DNA of 30,693 bases, from NCBI GenBank assembly GCA_900544755.1, contig UQWQ01000013.1, positions 1-30,693 of the forward strand, in the 5' to 3' direction. Under the pieces are notes generated by a model. The model saw only the letters and a program-made list of their open reading frames with translations, did not search any database and was not told where the DNA came from. The position numbers were made by a program, and so were the translations under genes. The DNA is from an uncultured Collinsella sp. Its GTDB lineage: Bacteria > Actinomycetota > Coriobacteriia > Coriobacteriales > Coriobacteriaceae. Below are positions 23,920-30,693 of this stretch, one piece after another. Numbering within the stretch: position 1 is the first letter of the stretch; the number at the start of each line of letters is the position of its first letter.

Positions 23920-24429
23920 CTAGTTCTCGGCTTGCTCAACCCGTACCTTGACACGTGTCGGATTGCCGTGGCTGTCGAGGGTCTTGGCATCGAGTGCCTG
24001 GATCTCGATGTATGCCTCGCCTTCTTTGATGTCGCCGGCGGGGCACGTCTCGATTGTCTTGCCGGTCTCGACCACACCGGATTCGTACATGGTCTCGTCG
24101 TTTTGGATGACGCGGAATCGCTGGGGAAATTTATTGTCTTGGACGTTTTGCACGTTGACGCGCAGCTTGCCGTCCTCCTGTAGCTGAGCGACCGGCGCGA
24201 CCGAAATCGTCATCATGTTGTCGCGGACGATGGCATCGAGCTCATCTTGGATTTCTTGTCGCGATTTACCCTCTGCCGTCGTGACTGAGGCGCCCGCTTC
24301 GGGCACGGGCTGCGACTGCCAGGCGTATAGCCCTACGGCGATGAGGGCGCAGGCGATAGCCAGGCAGACAACGACGAGTTTCTTGCGACGCCCCAGTCCT
24401 GCGAGGCGGGGCGGCTTCTTCGCACTCAT
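23920..24429 (-). CDS. Membrane-anchored extracytoplasmic protein, function unknown
   Basis: 169 residues. A basic N-terminus (AKKPPRLAGLGRRKK) and one transmembrane helix (about 18-40, VVVCLAIACALIAVGLYAW) are followed by an external domain. A short helical segment (SRQEIQDELDAIVRDNM) leads into strands ending in a VKVRVEQAEN-like edge. The start overlaps the stop of the preceding 98-residue gene by ATGA. The external domain looks like a small immunoglobulin-like unit. No family recognised; belongs to the surface-protein cluster. Confidence 0.7.
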   Translation of the reverse strand: MSAKKPPRLAGLGRRKKLVVVCLAIACALIAVGLYAWQSQPVPEAGASVTTAEGKSRQEIQDELDAIVRDNMMTISVAPVAQLQEDGKLRVNVQNVQDNKFPQRFRVIQNDETMYESGVVETGKTIETCPAGDIKEGEAYIEIQALDAKTLDSHGNPTRVKVRVEQAEN

Positions 24430-24722
24430 GCGGCGTCCTTGGTGGTGTAGACACGTGCGAACGTGGACGGGTCCGCTCCAAAGAGCATGTGAAGCATCAG
24501 GCGGCGCGAGTAGATGAGCTCGTCAAAGTCGTGAGGGAGCTCGATGTCGTGGATACGCGCGATGTGGTGGGCGAGCGCCGAGAACGACTCGGGGTCGCAG
24601 ATAACATCGGTGGTGACGTGGTAGACCGCCGTTTCGGGGAACGCCTCTTCGTCGAAAGGCAGGAGATAGGGATCGTCGTCGACCTCGATGGCGACGCCGT
24701 ACTGGGGCCAGTAATATGCCAT
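24426..24722 (-). CDS. 98-residue hypothetical protein, first gene of surface cluster
   Basis: Acidic, probably cytoplasmic protein without signal or membrane segment; GGGAGG lies upstream of the ATG. Aromatic N-terminus (MAYYWPQYGVAIEVDDD) and a helical second half (ALAHHIARIHDIELPHDFDELIYSRRLMLHMLFG). Its stop overlaps the next start by four bases, so it is translated with the membrane-anchored protein. No family recognised; it could be a regulator or partner of the exported proteins that follow. Confidence 0.65.
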   Translation of the reverse strand: MAYYWPQYGVAIEVDDDPYLLPFDEEAFPETAVYHVTTDVICDPESFSALAHHIARIHDIELPHDFDELIYSRRLMLHMLFGADPSTFARVYTTKDAA

Positions 24723-24743
24723 GGGAACCTCCCTGCTTCTGGG

Positions 24744-24767
24744 GCCAAAACTTCTATCGGTTTTGGC
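24744..24767. promoter_or_regulatory. Inverted repeat upstream of the surface cluster
   Basis: GCCAAAAC (24744-24751) and GTTTTGGC (24760-24767) are perfect 8-base arms around TTCTATCG. It lies 22 bases before the ATG of the 98-residue gene, so it would fall in the leader or just at its promoter. It may be an operator or an RNA hairpin near the ribosome site. Confidence 0.35.
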
Positions 24768-24795
24768 TGTCGACGCCGACCGTATCAGCCGCTAC

Positions 24796-24832
24796 TTGAC
24801 CAATTTCTGACCAAATGCTTGACGGATTGACA
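24796..24832. promoter_or_regulatory. Repeated TTGAC motifs in a divergent intergenic region
   Basis: TTGAC(CAA) at 24796, CTGAC(CAA) at 24807, TTGAC(GG) at 24819 and TTGAC(AT) at 24828 lie 11, 12 and 9 bases apart. The gap 24723-25068 separates the surface cluster from the lactate-oxidation operon; it also contains an A/T-rich patch (24851-24876) and no ORF. Repeats at near-helical spacing suggest a multimeric regulator, but one or two may simply be -35 boxes. Confidence 0.35.
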
Positions 24833-25068
24833 TCTCCGCAGGTAAAAGGTGGAAAAAATTACTTCAACTTTTTTCGAGCGACAATCGAGCGGTCGGCGAC
24901 GGCGGGGCGATATGTGTCAAAAGCATCGTCTGCCGAGGAAGCCTTGCCGTTCGCCGAATTGCACAAACGTAAAAATCGCCAATTATGGAGACGGTCTCGA
25001 ACACGTCGACGAAACGATGCGGTAACATCTCCCTGCAAACACTGTAGTTAGCTAAAGGGGGAGTTCGC

Positions 25069-26670
25069 GTGTCTGCAACCATTAAACTCTTCACCGACGA
25101 GTTCGAAGAGTATGGCCGCGATGAATCTCGCGCATCGGGCGAAGCATCGAGCATCTCGTTTCCGACAACGGAAGACGAGGTCCGTGCCATTTTGGAAACG
25201 CTCCATGCCGAGCGTGTCCCGGTAACGGTTCAGGGCGCCCGAACCGGCCTTGCCGCCGGTGCCGTGCCCCACGGTGGGCATATCCTCAATACTTCCCGTA
25301 TGAATCGCTACTTGGGCCTTCGCCGCGATGAACAAGACCAATTTCTGCTGCGCGTGGAGCCGGGCGTTGTGCTCTCGGAGCTGCGTAAGCAGCTGAGCAA
25401 GAAGGTACTGCCGACCGCTGGTTGGGACCAGGCATCGCTTGAGGCCTACGAGGAGTTCCAAGAGTCCCCCGAGCAGTTCTTTCCCACCGATCCCACCGAG
25501 GCATCTGCCTGTCTGGGCGGCATGGCGGCATGCAACGCCTCCGGCGCCCGCAGCTACGCTTACGGTCCCATGCGCCCGCATATCACGGGACTCCACGTCG
25601 CGCTGGCTGATGGCGATTTGCTTGAGCTTCAGCGCGGCGAGGCTTTTGCCCAGGACCGCCACCTGTCGCTCGTGACGGCAGCGGGCCGTACGCTCGAACT
25701 CGATCTTCCCGGCTATACCATGCCCGAGACAAAAAATGCCTCAGGCTATTTCGTTGCGGACGATATGGACGCCATCGACCTCTTTATCGGCGCGTGCGGC
25801 ACGCTCGGCGTTGTCACCGAGCTCGAGATCGCCCTGCAGGCGGCACCTTCGGTCGTATGGGGTGTGAGTTGCTTTTTCGATAGCGAGGACAAGGCGGTGT
25901 CCTTTACCGATTCCGTGCGCCCTGTCCTGTCCCATGCGGCTGCCATCGAGTACTTCGATGCTGGCGCCCTGGATATTCTACGTCGCCAGCGCGAGCAGTC
26001 GACGGCGTTTGCCTCGCTGCCGGCGCTCGACGACGAGGCAAAGGTCTGTGTCTACGTGGAGCTTGACTGCGACGATGAGGCGCAGGCGACCGAGGAGCTG
26101 TACCACCTGGGATGGGTTTTGGAGCTTGCGGGCGGCCGCGACGATGCGACATGGGTCGCGCGCACCGAAGTCGATCGCGAATGCCAGCGGTTTTTCCGCC
26201 ACGCGGTCCCCGAGAGTGTCAACATGCTCGTTGACGAGCGTCGCCGCACCGACCCCACCATTACCAAGCTGGGATCGGATATGTCGGTGCCCAATGCACG
26301 CCTTGCCGATGTCGTGGTCCTCTATCGCCGCACGCTGGCCGAAAGCGGGCTTGAGTCTGCTGCCTGGGGACACATCGGGAACAACCATCTGCATGTGAAC
26401 ATCCTGCCGCGCGATGCGCAAGACTACCGTCGTGGTGGAGAACTCTTTGCCCAGTGGGCTTCCGAGGTCACGGCCATGGGCGGTGCCGTTTCTGCTGAGC
26501 ACGGCGTCGGCAAGATCAAGGCGGGCTTCTTGGAGACGATGTACGGCCACGAGGCCATGGTCGAGTCGGCGCATCTCAAACTCCAGCTCGATCCTGCCGG
26601 CCAGCTGGGTCGCGGCAACCTGTTTACGGAGAAGCTCTTGGATGAGCTCGTCCAGAAAGGGGGCGCGTGA
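25069..26670 (+). CDS. FAD-binding D-lactate/2-hydroxyacid dehydrogenase (GlcD/LctD type)
   Basis: 533 residues; GTG start with AAAGGGGGAG upstream. Vanillyl-alcohol-oxidase-type FAD protein: GARTGLAAGAVPHGGHILN (about 57-75) is the FAD pyrophosphate loop, ASGARSYAYGPMRPHI and GACGTLGVVTELEI are typical of GlcD, and the C-terminal GHIGNNHLHVNI and SAEHGVGKIKAGF carry the conserved His residues that bind substrate and metal. Cytoplasmic, no signal. Stop overlaps or abuts the following EtfB start. In Acetobacterium woodii the same set (LctB-LctC-LctD) couples lactate oxidation to NAD+ by using reduced ferredoxin. The substrate is most likely D-lactate; glycolate is an alternative. Confidence 0.85.
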   Translation: MSATIKLFTDEFEEYGRDESRASGEASSISFPTTEDEVRAILETLHAERVPVTVQGARTGLAAGAVPHGGHILNTSRMNRYLGLRRDEQDQFLLRVEPGVVLSELRKQLSKKVLPTAGWDQASLEAYEEFQESPEQFFPTDPTEASACLGGMAACNASGARSYAYGPMRPHITGLHVALADGDLLELQRGEAFAQDRHLSLVTAAGRTLELDLPGYTMPETKNASGYFVADDMDAIDLFIGACGTLGVVTELEIALQAAPSVVWGVSCFFDSEDKAVSFTDSVRPVLSHAAAIEYFDAGALDILRRQREQSTAFASLPALDDEAKVCVYVELDCDDEAQATEELYHLGWVLELAGGRDDATWVARTEVDRECQRFFRHAVPESVNMLVDERRRTDPTITKLGSDMSVPNARLADVVVLYRRTLAESGLESAAWGHIGNNHLHVNILPRDAQDYRRGGELFAQWASEVTAMGGAVSAEHGVGKIKAGFLETMYGHEAMVESAHLKLQLDPAGQLGRGNLFTEKLLDELVQKGGA

Positions 26671-26672
26671 AG

Positions 26673-27488
26673 ATGAGTGATTTTCATATGGTGGTGTGCG
26701 TCAAGGCGGTGCCCGGAAGCACCGAGGTCAAGATGGACCCCAAGACCAATACTATCGTGCGTGATGGCAAGCAGGCGGTCGTTAATCCCTTCGATGCAAG
26801 TGCTCTCGAATGTGCGCTAGCGCTGAAGGACGACTTTATCGGCTTTGGCATGGACGTGCGTGTGACGGTGGTGTCGATGGGCATCCCCGCGACCGAATCG
26901 CTGCTGCGCGACTGCATCGCCCGCGGTGCCGACGACGCGCTGCTGCTGACCGATCGCGCCTTTGCGGGCGCCGATACCCTAGCCACCACCTATGCCCTCA
27001 AATGCGGCATCGAGGCACTCGATGAGGACTTTGACCTGCTCATCTGCGGCAAGATGGCAGTGGACGGCGATACGGCCCAGATCGGCCCCGAGCTGGCCGG
27101 CGCCTTTGGGGTCCCCTGCGTGACCGACGTGAGCTGTGTGCAGAGCGCGGGATTTACGACGTGTGGCTCGCTGGCGCTCGTTCACGGCTGCGATGCCGGC
27201 GAGGAGACGGTGTACCTGGAGATGCCGTGTGCGATGACGACCGCCAAGGAGATTGGCCAGCTGCGCATGCCGAGTATTGCCGGTATTCGCGCGGCCGAGG
27301 ATGCAGACGTGCGTGTGGCCAGCGCTGCCGACGTAAACGCCGATCCCTCGCGTTGCGGCCTTGCCGGATCACCGACGCAGGTCGTGCGCTCGTTTGTGCC
27401 CGACCGTGACCAAACGTGCGAGGCCGTTGAGGGAACGGCGTCCGAGCAGGCGGTAAAACTTGCCAAGATTATTGAGGGGATGGCATAG
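26673..27488 (+). CDS. etfB: Electron transfer flavoprotein beta subunit
   Basis: 271 residues from ATG 26673; GTG 26667 is possible too, but AAAGGGGG is better spaced for 26673. EtfB signatures are VVCVKAVPGSTEVKMD at the N-terminus, NPFDASALECALAL (about 38-51), ARGADDALLLTDRAFAGADT and MAVDGDTAQIGPELAGAFG. In bifurcating Etf proteins this subunit holds the flavin that splits electron pairs. It stands between the FAD dehydrogenase and a ferredoxin-fused EtfA, the order of known lactate-dehydrogenase/Etf operons. Confidence 0.93.
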   Translation: MSDFHMVVCVKAVPGSTEVKMDPKTNTIVRDGKQAVVNPFDASALECALALKDDFIGFGMDVRVTVVSMGIPATESLLRDCIARGADDALLLTDRAFAGADTLATTYALKCGIEALDEDFDLLICGKMAVDGDTAQIGPELAGAFGVPCVTDVSCVQSAGFTTCGSLALVHGCDAGEETVYLEMPCAMTTAKEIGQLRMPSIAGIRAAEDADVRVASAADVNADPSRCGLAGSPTQVVRSFVPDRDQTCEAVEGTASEQAVKLAKIIEGMA

Positions 27489-28694
27489 ATGAGCGGGCTG
27501 ATTATCGATAGCGAAGCCTGTATCGGCTGCGGTCGCTGCGTTCGCGCCTGCGCCTCGGGCGGCATTGTGGTGGAGGGTGAGCGCCCCAATCGCTGTGCCC
27601 GCGTAACCGACGGCTGTATCCTGTGCGGTGGGTGCGTCGACGCCTGCCCCGTCAACGCCATCTCGATTGAGCGCGACGAGGCCGCCGGCGCGGCAGACCT
27701 TGACGCATATCGAGACATCTGGATCTTCGTGCAGACTGACGAGCACGATGCCGTTGCATCCGTGGCCTTCGAGCTCATGGGCAAGGGGCGCGAGCTTGCC
27801 GATGCCCGCGGCTGCCGTCTGGTGGCACTGGTCGGCATGAGCCCCGAGGGCTCACTCGGGGACCTGGAGCATCTGATTTGCGCCGGTGCGGACGAAGTTC
27901 TGGTCTGTCGTGACGAGCGCCTGCGTCAGAACGACGCGGAGGTCTACGCTCGCTTGATCTGCGATTTGGTAGCCGAGCGCAAGCCCGAGGCCATTCTGTA
28001 CGGCGCGACCGCCTTTGGTCGCGAGCTGGCGCCCGGTATGGCCGTGCGCTTGCAGACGGGTCTTACGGCCGATTGCACGGTGCTTTCTATGGATACGGAG
28101 ACGGGTCTGCTGCAGCAGACGCGCCCGGCGTTTGGCGGCAACCTGATGGCCACCATTATCTGCCCCAACCACCGTCCTCAGATGGCAACGGTGCGCCCCG
28201 GCATCTTTAAGGCGCCCGAGTTTGACTATAGCCGCTCCGGCACGATTACCCAGGTAGTGCTTGCGGATGACGTTAAGGCCCGCGTCGAGATCTCGATTCC
28301 CGCCGAGGAGTGGGGACAGCAGGCCTCAATTGCCGATGCCGAGCGTCTGGTCGTGGTGGGCCGCGGCATCGGCTCCAAGAAGAATCTGCCCCTGATGCGA
28401 AAGCTCGCCGATGCCCTGGGTGCCGAGCTTGGTTGCACGCGTCCCATTGTGGAGGCAGGCTGGTTGGAGTATCGCCACCAAATTGGCCAGACGGGTGTAT
28501 CGGTCTCGCCCAAGCTTCTCGTGAGTATCGGTGTTTCGGGCGCCATCCAGCATCTTGCCGGCATCGGTGGGGCGGAGTGCATTATCGCCATCAACGAGGA
28601 CCCGGATGCCCCCATCTTTGGTGCTGCCCAGTACAAGGTTGTCGGTGATGCCGTCGAGGTCGTCGAGGAGCTGCTGGCCCAGTTTGAGCGCTAG
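27489..28694 (+). CDS. etfA: Ferredoxin-fused electron transfer flavoprotein alpha subunit
   Basis: 401 residues, beginning right after the etfB stop. Residues 1-60 are a two-cluster ferredoxin domain: CIGCGRCVRAC and CILCGGCVDACP. The EtfA part follows, with LYGATAFGRELAPGMAVRLQ, TADCTVL, RPAFGGNLMATI and the FAD-binding end VVGRGIGSKKNL ... GQTGVSVSPKL, GVSGAIQHLAG, AINEDPDAPIFG. An N-terminal ferredoxin on EtfA is a mark of the LctC-type subunit of electron-bifurcating lactate dehydrogenase. Its TAG shares bases with the convergent HD-domain gene. Identity is confident, bifurcation inferred. Confidence 0.93.
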   Translation: MSGLIIDSEACIGCGRCVRACASGGIVVEGERPNRCARVTDGCILCGGCVDACPVNAISIERDEAAGAADLDAYRDIWIFVQTDEHDAVASVAFELMGKGRELADARGCRLVALVGMSPEGSLGDLEHLICAGADEVLVCRDERLRQNDAEVYARLICDLVAERKPEAILYGATAFGRELAPGMAVRLQTGLTADCTVLSMDTETGLLQQTRPAFGGNLMATIICPNHRPQMATVRPGIFKAPEFDYSRSGTITQVVLADDVKARVEISIPAEEWGQQASIADAERLVVVGRGIGSKKNLPLMRKLADALGAELGCTRPIVEAGWLEYRHQIGQTGVSVSPKLLVSIGVSGAIQHLAGIGGAECIIAINEDPDAPIFGAAQYKVVGDAVEVVEELLAQFER

Positions 28695-29503
28695 GCACGC
28701 ACCAGCCAGTCGCGCATCTCGTCCTTTAGGCGGCTCCAGGTTGCCTGCGTGGCGGGGTCGGTAAAGGGCCGCGTAATGCCAAAGGGCGCGTCGAGCAGGC
28801 GGTAGATATCGCCTTGCTCGCGCGCCAGCGCGCGGCTTGCCGGATAGACGAGCTCAAACATAAAGCAGATAAGCCCCACCAAGAAGTCGGCGGGCTCATC
28901 GCGCTCATCGCGCGCGACGCAGCGGTGCTCGTCAAAGGCGGTAAGCGCCGGTGTCGAGAAGTGGCTGGCGAGAAACGTGTCCTCATCCACCTTGAGGACG
29001 GTGTCGACGGTGCTGTCGGCGATGGTGCGCATAATGTCGATCTTGTCGCCATCGCGCACGATGTCGCAGAAGCTCCGCGTGCGCTCGTCGAGCTGTGCGG
29101 GTAGACGGAAATCGCTGTGATAGGCGATGCTCGCTCGGATGAGCTCATCTTCTGCCGGGTCATCGATAAAGTCGCGGATGCTCATTACGGCGGGTGCATC
29201 GGCGGGATTCTCGCCAAAGAGGACCTCGATGCCCAGCACTGCATGGCTCATGCTCTCGGCGTCCTTAAAGGTGTCCCAGCGTCGCAGCTGCTCAAAGCGG
29301 CCCATATCGTGCAGCAGGCCGCAAAGCCATGCCAGGTCAATATCTTCTGACGACCAGCCCTGCTCGCGCGCTACGGCATCGCATGCCTCGGCCACGTGGT
29401 ACGTATGCTCGATTTTGAGCGCGATGCGTGGGTTGGTGGCGTCGTAGGCATCGGTGTAGCTTTTGAAGGCCGCGCGCGCCCGGTCTCGATCGATAGCTGT
29501 CAT
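28691..29503 (-). CDS. HD-domain hydrolase
   Basis: 270 residues with AGGAAG before the ATG. HD-superfamily metal residues are seen: KIEHTYHV (His33/36), CGLLHDMGRF (HD at 65-66), SIAYHSDFRLP and DIVRDGDKIDIMR. Such proteins hydrolyse phosphate esters of nucleotides or cyclic nucleotides; the substrate is not predictable here. The gene converges on etfA with only the four bases CTAG shared by both stop codons, so no separate terminator fits between them. Confidence 0.85.
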   Translation of the reverse strand: MTAIDRDRARAAFKSYTDAYDATNPRIALKIEHTYHVAEACDAVAREQGWSSEDIDLAWLCGLLHDMGRFEQLRRWDTFKDAESMSHAVLGIEVLFGENPADAPAVMSIRDFIDDPAEDELIRASIAYHSDFRLPAQLDERTRSFCDIVRDGDKIDIMRTIADSTVDTVLKVDEDTFLASHFSTPALTAFDEHRCVARDERDEPADFLVGLICFMFELVYPASRALAREQGDIYRLLDAPFGITRPFTDPATQATWSRLKDEMRDWLVRA

Positions 29504-29629
29504 AATGACTTCCTAAAAAGTTGTGTCTTTCGATCCGGTGGCAATTGTAGGTGAACTTTATTGCCACCGGTTGATATTTCTGCTGCGTTGCAAGGCGCGC
29601 TGCAGACGACTTACCAGAATGGGAGTGGC

Positions 29630-30163
29630 ATGGTCCTTAGGATCTTTAAAATCGTCTGGCCAGTGATGCTTACCTATGTTGCAATAGGCGCGCCGTGCGG
29701 AATGATCATGGGGCAGACGGGAATGGAGCCCTGGATGGTCTTTGCTCTGAGCAGCACGTTTGTGACGGGCAGCGGCCAGTTTATGATCTGCAATCTTTGG
29801 CTGGCGGGCGTGCCTGCAGCATCGATCGTCGCGAGCGTTGCTGCCATCTCCTCGCGCTTTGCGCTTTACTCGGCATCGATCGCGCCGCATCTGACGGGTG
29901 CCTCGAAGCGTCAGACGCTGGCTGTTGCCGCGACACTTACCGAGGAGGCATATGGCATCTCGCTTGCCAAGTTGGTTGAAGGGGAGGATTGGGGCCCGCG
30001 CGAGTCCTTCGTGCTCAACGTGATTCTCATCGCAACATGGGGCGTTTCGTGTACGATGGGCGCCATCGTCGGCGCCGTTGTCGATGTTCCCACCGCCAGT
30101 GCAGCCTTTGTCTGCACCTCGCTCTTTATCTGCCTGCTCTGTACTGGATACGATTTCTTTTAA
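29630..30163 (+). CDS. azlC: AzlC-family transporter, 3' end lost at a sequence join
   Basis: Membrane permease of the AzlC (branched-chain amino acid exporter) family. The ATG at 29630 has GGGAG just upstream; a TTG at 29561 is open but unsupported. About 160 residues are genuine: LTYVAIGAPCGMIMGQTG, SSTFVTGSGQFMICNLWLAG, AAISSRFALYSASIAPHL and ATLTEEAYGISLAK, with five hydrophobic segments. The family normally has about 220-240 residues and is followed by AzlD. Here the frame becomes TGYDFF-stop because sequence after about 30142 belongs to another gene. Function as exporter is by family only. Confidence 0.8.
   Translation: MVLRIFKIVWPVMLTYVAIGAPCGMIMGQTGMEPWMVFALSSTFVTGSGQFMICNLWLAGVPAASIVASVAAISSRFALYSASIAPHLTGASKRQTLAVAATLTEEAYGISLAKLVEGEDWGPRESFVLNVILIATWGVSCTMGAIVGAVVDVPTASAAFVCTSLFICLLCTGYDFF
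30119..30142. other. Join between two unrelated sequences
   Basis: TCGCTCTTTATCTGCCTGCTCTGT reads SLFICLLC in the AzlC frame and, on the minus strand, TEQADKER-type sequence in the chemotaxis-receptor frame; both readings fit their families. Left of it the DNA is GC-rich (hand counts of two 60-base rows gave 62% and 55%); right of it a row gave 43%. No transposon end or integrase is present. Confidence 0.75.
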
Positions 30164-30691
30164 CGCATCAAACAGTTTCTGCATGCATTGGTTCATATCA
30201 TCAAACACTCCAACTACTTCCTGCACTGCCTCTGTCTGAAGTGCAACCATATCCCGTGCCTGTTTTGCATTTTCTACACTGTTTACAGTCTGATCTGTGA
30301 TATGAGTTACATTGTTCTGAATTTCTCCGGCTGCCTCTGCAGAATGATCTGCAAGTTTCCTGATTTCCTCTGCAACCACTGCAAATCCTCTTCCTGCTTC
30401 GCCTGCGCGTGCAGCCTCAATCGATGCATTTAAAGATAACAGGTTGGTCTCATCTGCAATCTCACCGATCAGATTGATGATCTGGACGATCTCACCGGAT
30501 GCGGTACCTACTTTATTAACTGCTGTCTCCAGATTATGGATAGATACCTCGATATTTCCTAACGCCTCTCCGACACGTTCCATATCTTCACGGCCTTTTT
30601 CTGATACTTCAACCGTTTCTTTCATACGATTTTCTACTGTATCACTGTCACTCTTCGTATCTGCTACGACTCCGGCAAGCTGTGTTGCATT
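30122..30691 (-). CDS. Methyl-accepting chemotaxis protein fragment, foreign composition
   Basis: 190 codons of the cytoplasmic signalling domain; both ends are missing (open at the window edge, cut at the join). The hairpin-tip signature is clear: IGEIADETNLLSLNASIEAA followed by RAGEAGRGFAVVAEEIRKLA. Codon choice (AAA, GAA, ATC, AGA) and about 43% GC differ from the rest of the window and suit a Firmicutes such as a Lachnospiraceae member. Beyond the join the frame runs on as antisense of azlC to 29558, which is meaningless sequence. Confidence 0.85.
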
Positions 30692-30693
30692 CT

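Noticed and set aside
29558..30625. Minus-strand frame of 355 codons as one chemotaxis protein
   Set aside because: Only the part to about 30122 is receptor-like; the rest is antisense of azlC read through the join.
1..30693. CRISPR arrays, tRNA/rRNA genes, prophage or integrase genes
   Set aside because: No regularly spaced repeats, tRNA-like cloverleaf or recombinase motifs were found by reading both strands.

Overview
The window looks like a chromosomal segment of a high-GC coriobacterium, most likely Collinsella or a close relative. This is inferred from GC-rich codon usage, gene content (antiterminator-controlled PTS, lactate dehydrogenase/Etf genes, actinobacterial-type Ski2-like helicase) and short GGGACAG-centred palindromes. 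No rRNA, tRNA, insertion sequence, integrase or CRISPR array was seen. The last ~550 bases have a different composition and gene type and appear not to belong to the same genome.

Layout. (1) 1-3385: 3' part of a BglG/LicT-type antiterminator, a leader with a RAT-like hairpin overlapping a terminator stem, a PTS EIIBC gene of the beta-glucoside type, and a YdjC/ChbG-like sugar deacetylase; together a sugar-uptake unit. (2) 3396-5341: a palindromic repeat, a strong terminator and a DUF2130 gene (zinc knuckle, long coiled coil, nuclease-like core), closed by a bidirectional terminator. (3) 5363-14949: a Ski2-like helicase; a 123-bp inverted-repeat element; trmB; a methyltransferase resembling eukaryotic Trm9; an XRE-membrane protein coupled to a DUF4097 protein; Elp3; and a membrane-anchored spermidine-synthase-like protein. 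TrmB, Trm9-like and Elp3 make this block rich in tRNA modification. Elp3 plus the Trm9-like enzyme would be two consecutive steps of a eukaryote-type wobble-uridine pathway.

(4) 14977-20593, minus strand: a three-gene operon of a TerB_N/TerB_C protein, a BrxD-like (DUF2791) P-loop ATPase and an Lhr/BrxHI-like helicase. It carries the BREX ATPase-helicase pair without the BREX methylase or phosphatase, and is the best candidate here for a poorly described (possibly anti-phage) system. The TerB gene is broken by a single-base frameshift in a C4 run; its real C-terminus is readable in the next frame. (5) 20681-24722, minus strand: a DUF554 membrane protein, then a five-gene cluster of unrecognised small, membrane-anchored and secreted proteins, one with a degenerate LAxT-type sorting tail.

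(6) 25069-28694: a GlcD-type flavoprotein, EtfB and a ferredoxin-EtfA fusion, the arrangement of electron-bifurcating lactate dehydrogenase; a convergent HD-domain gene shares its stop-codon bases. (7) 29630-30693: an AzlC gene whose 3' end runs into antisense sequence of a lower-GC methyl-accepting chemotaxis gene. The join lies in about 20-24 bases that fit both genes, which points to a chimeric assembly join rather than biology.
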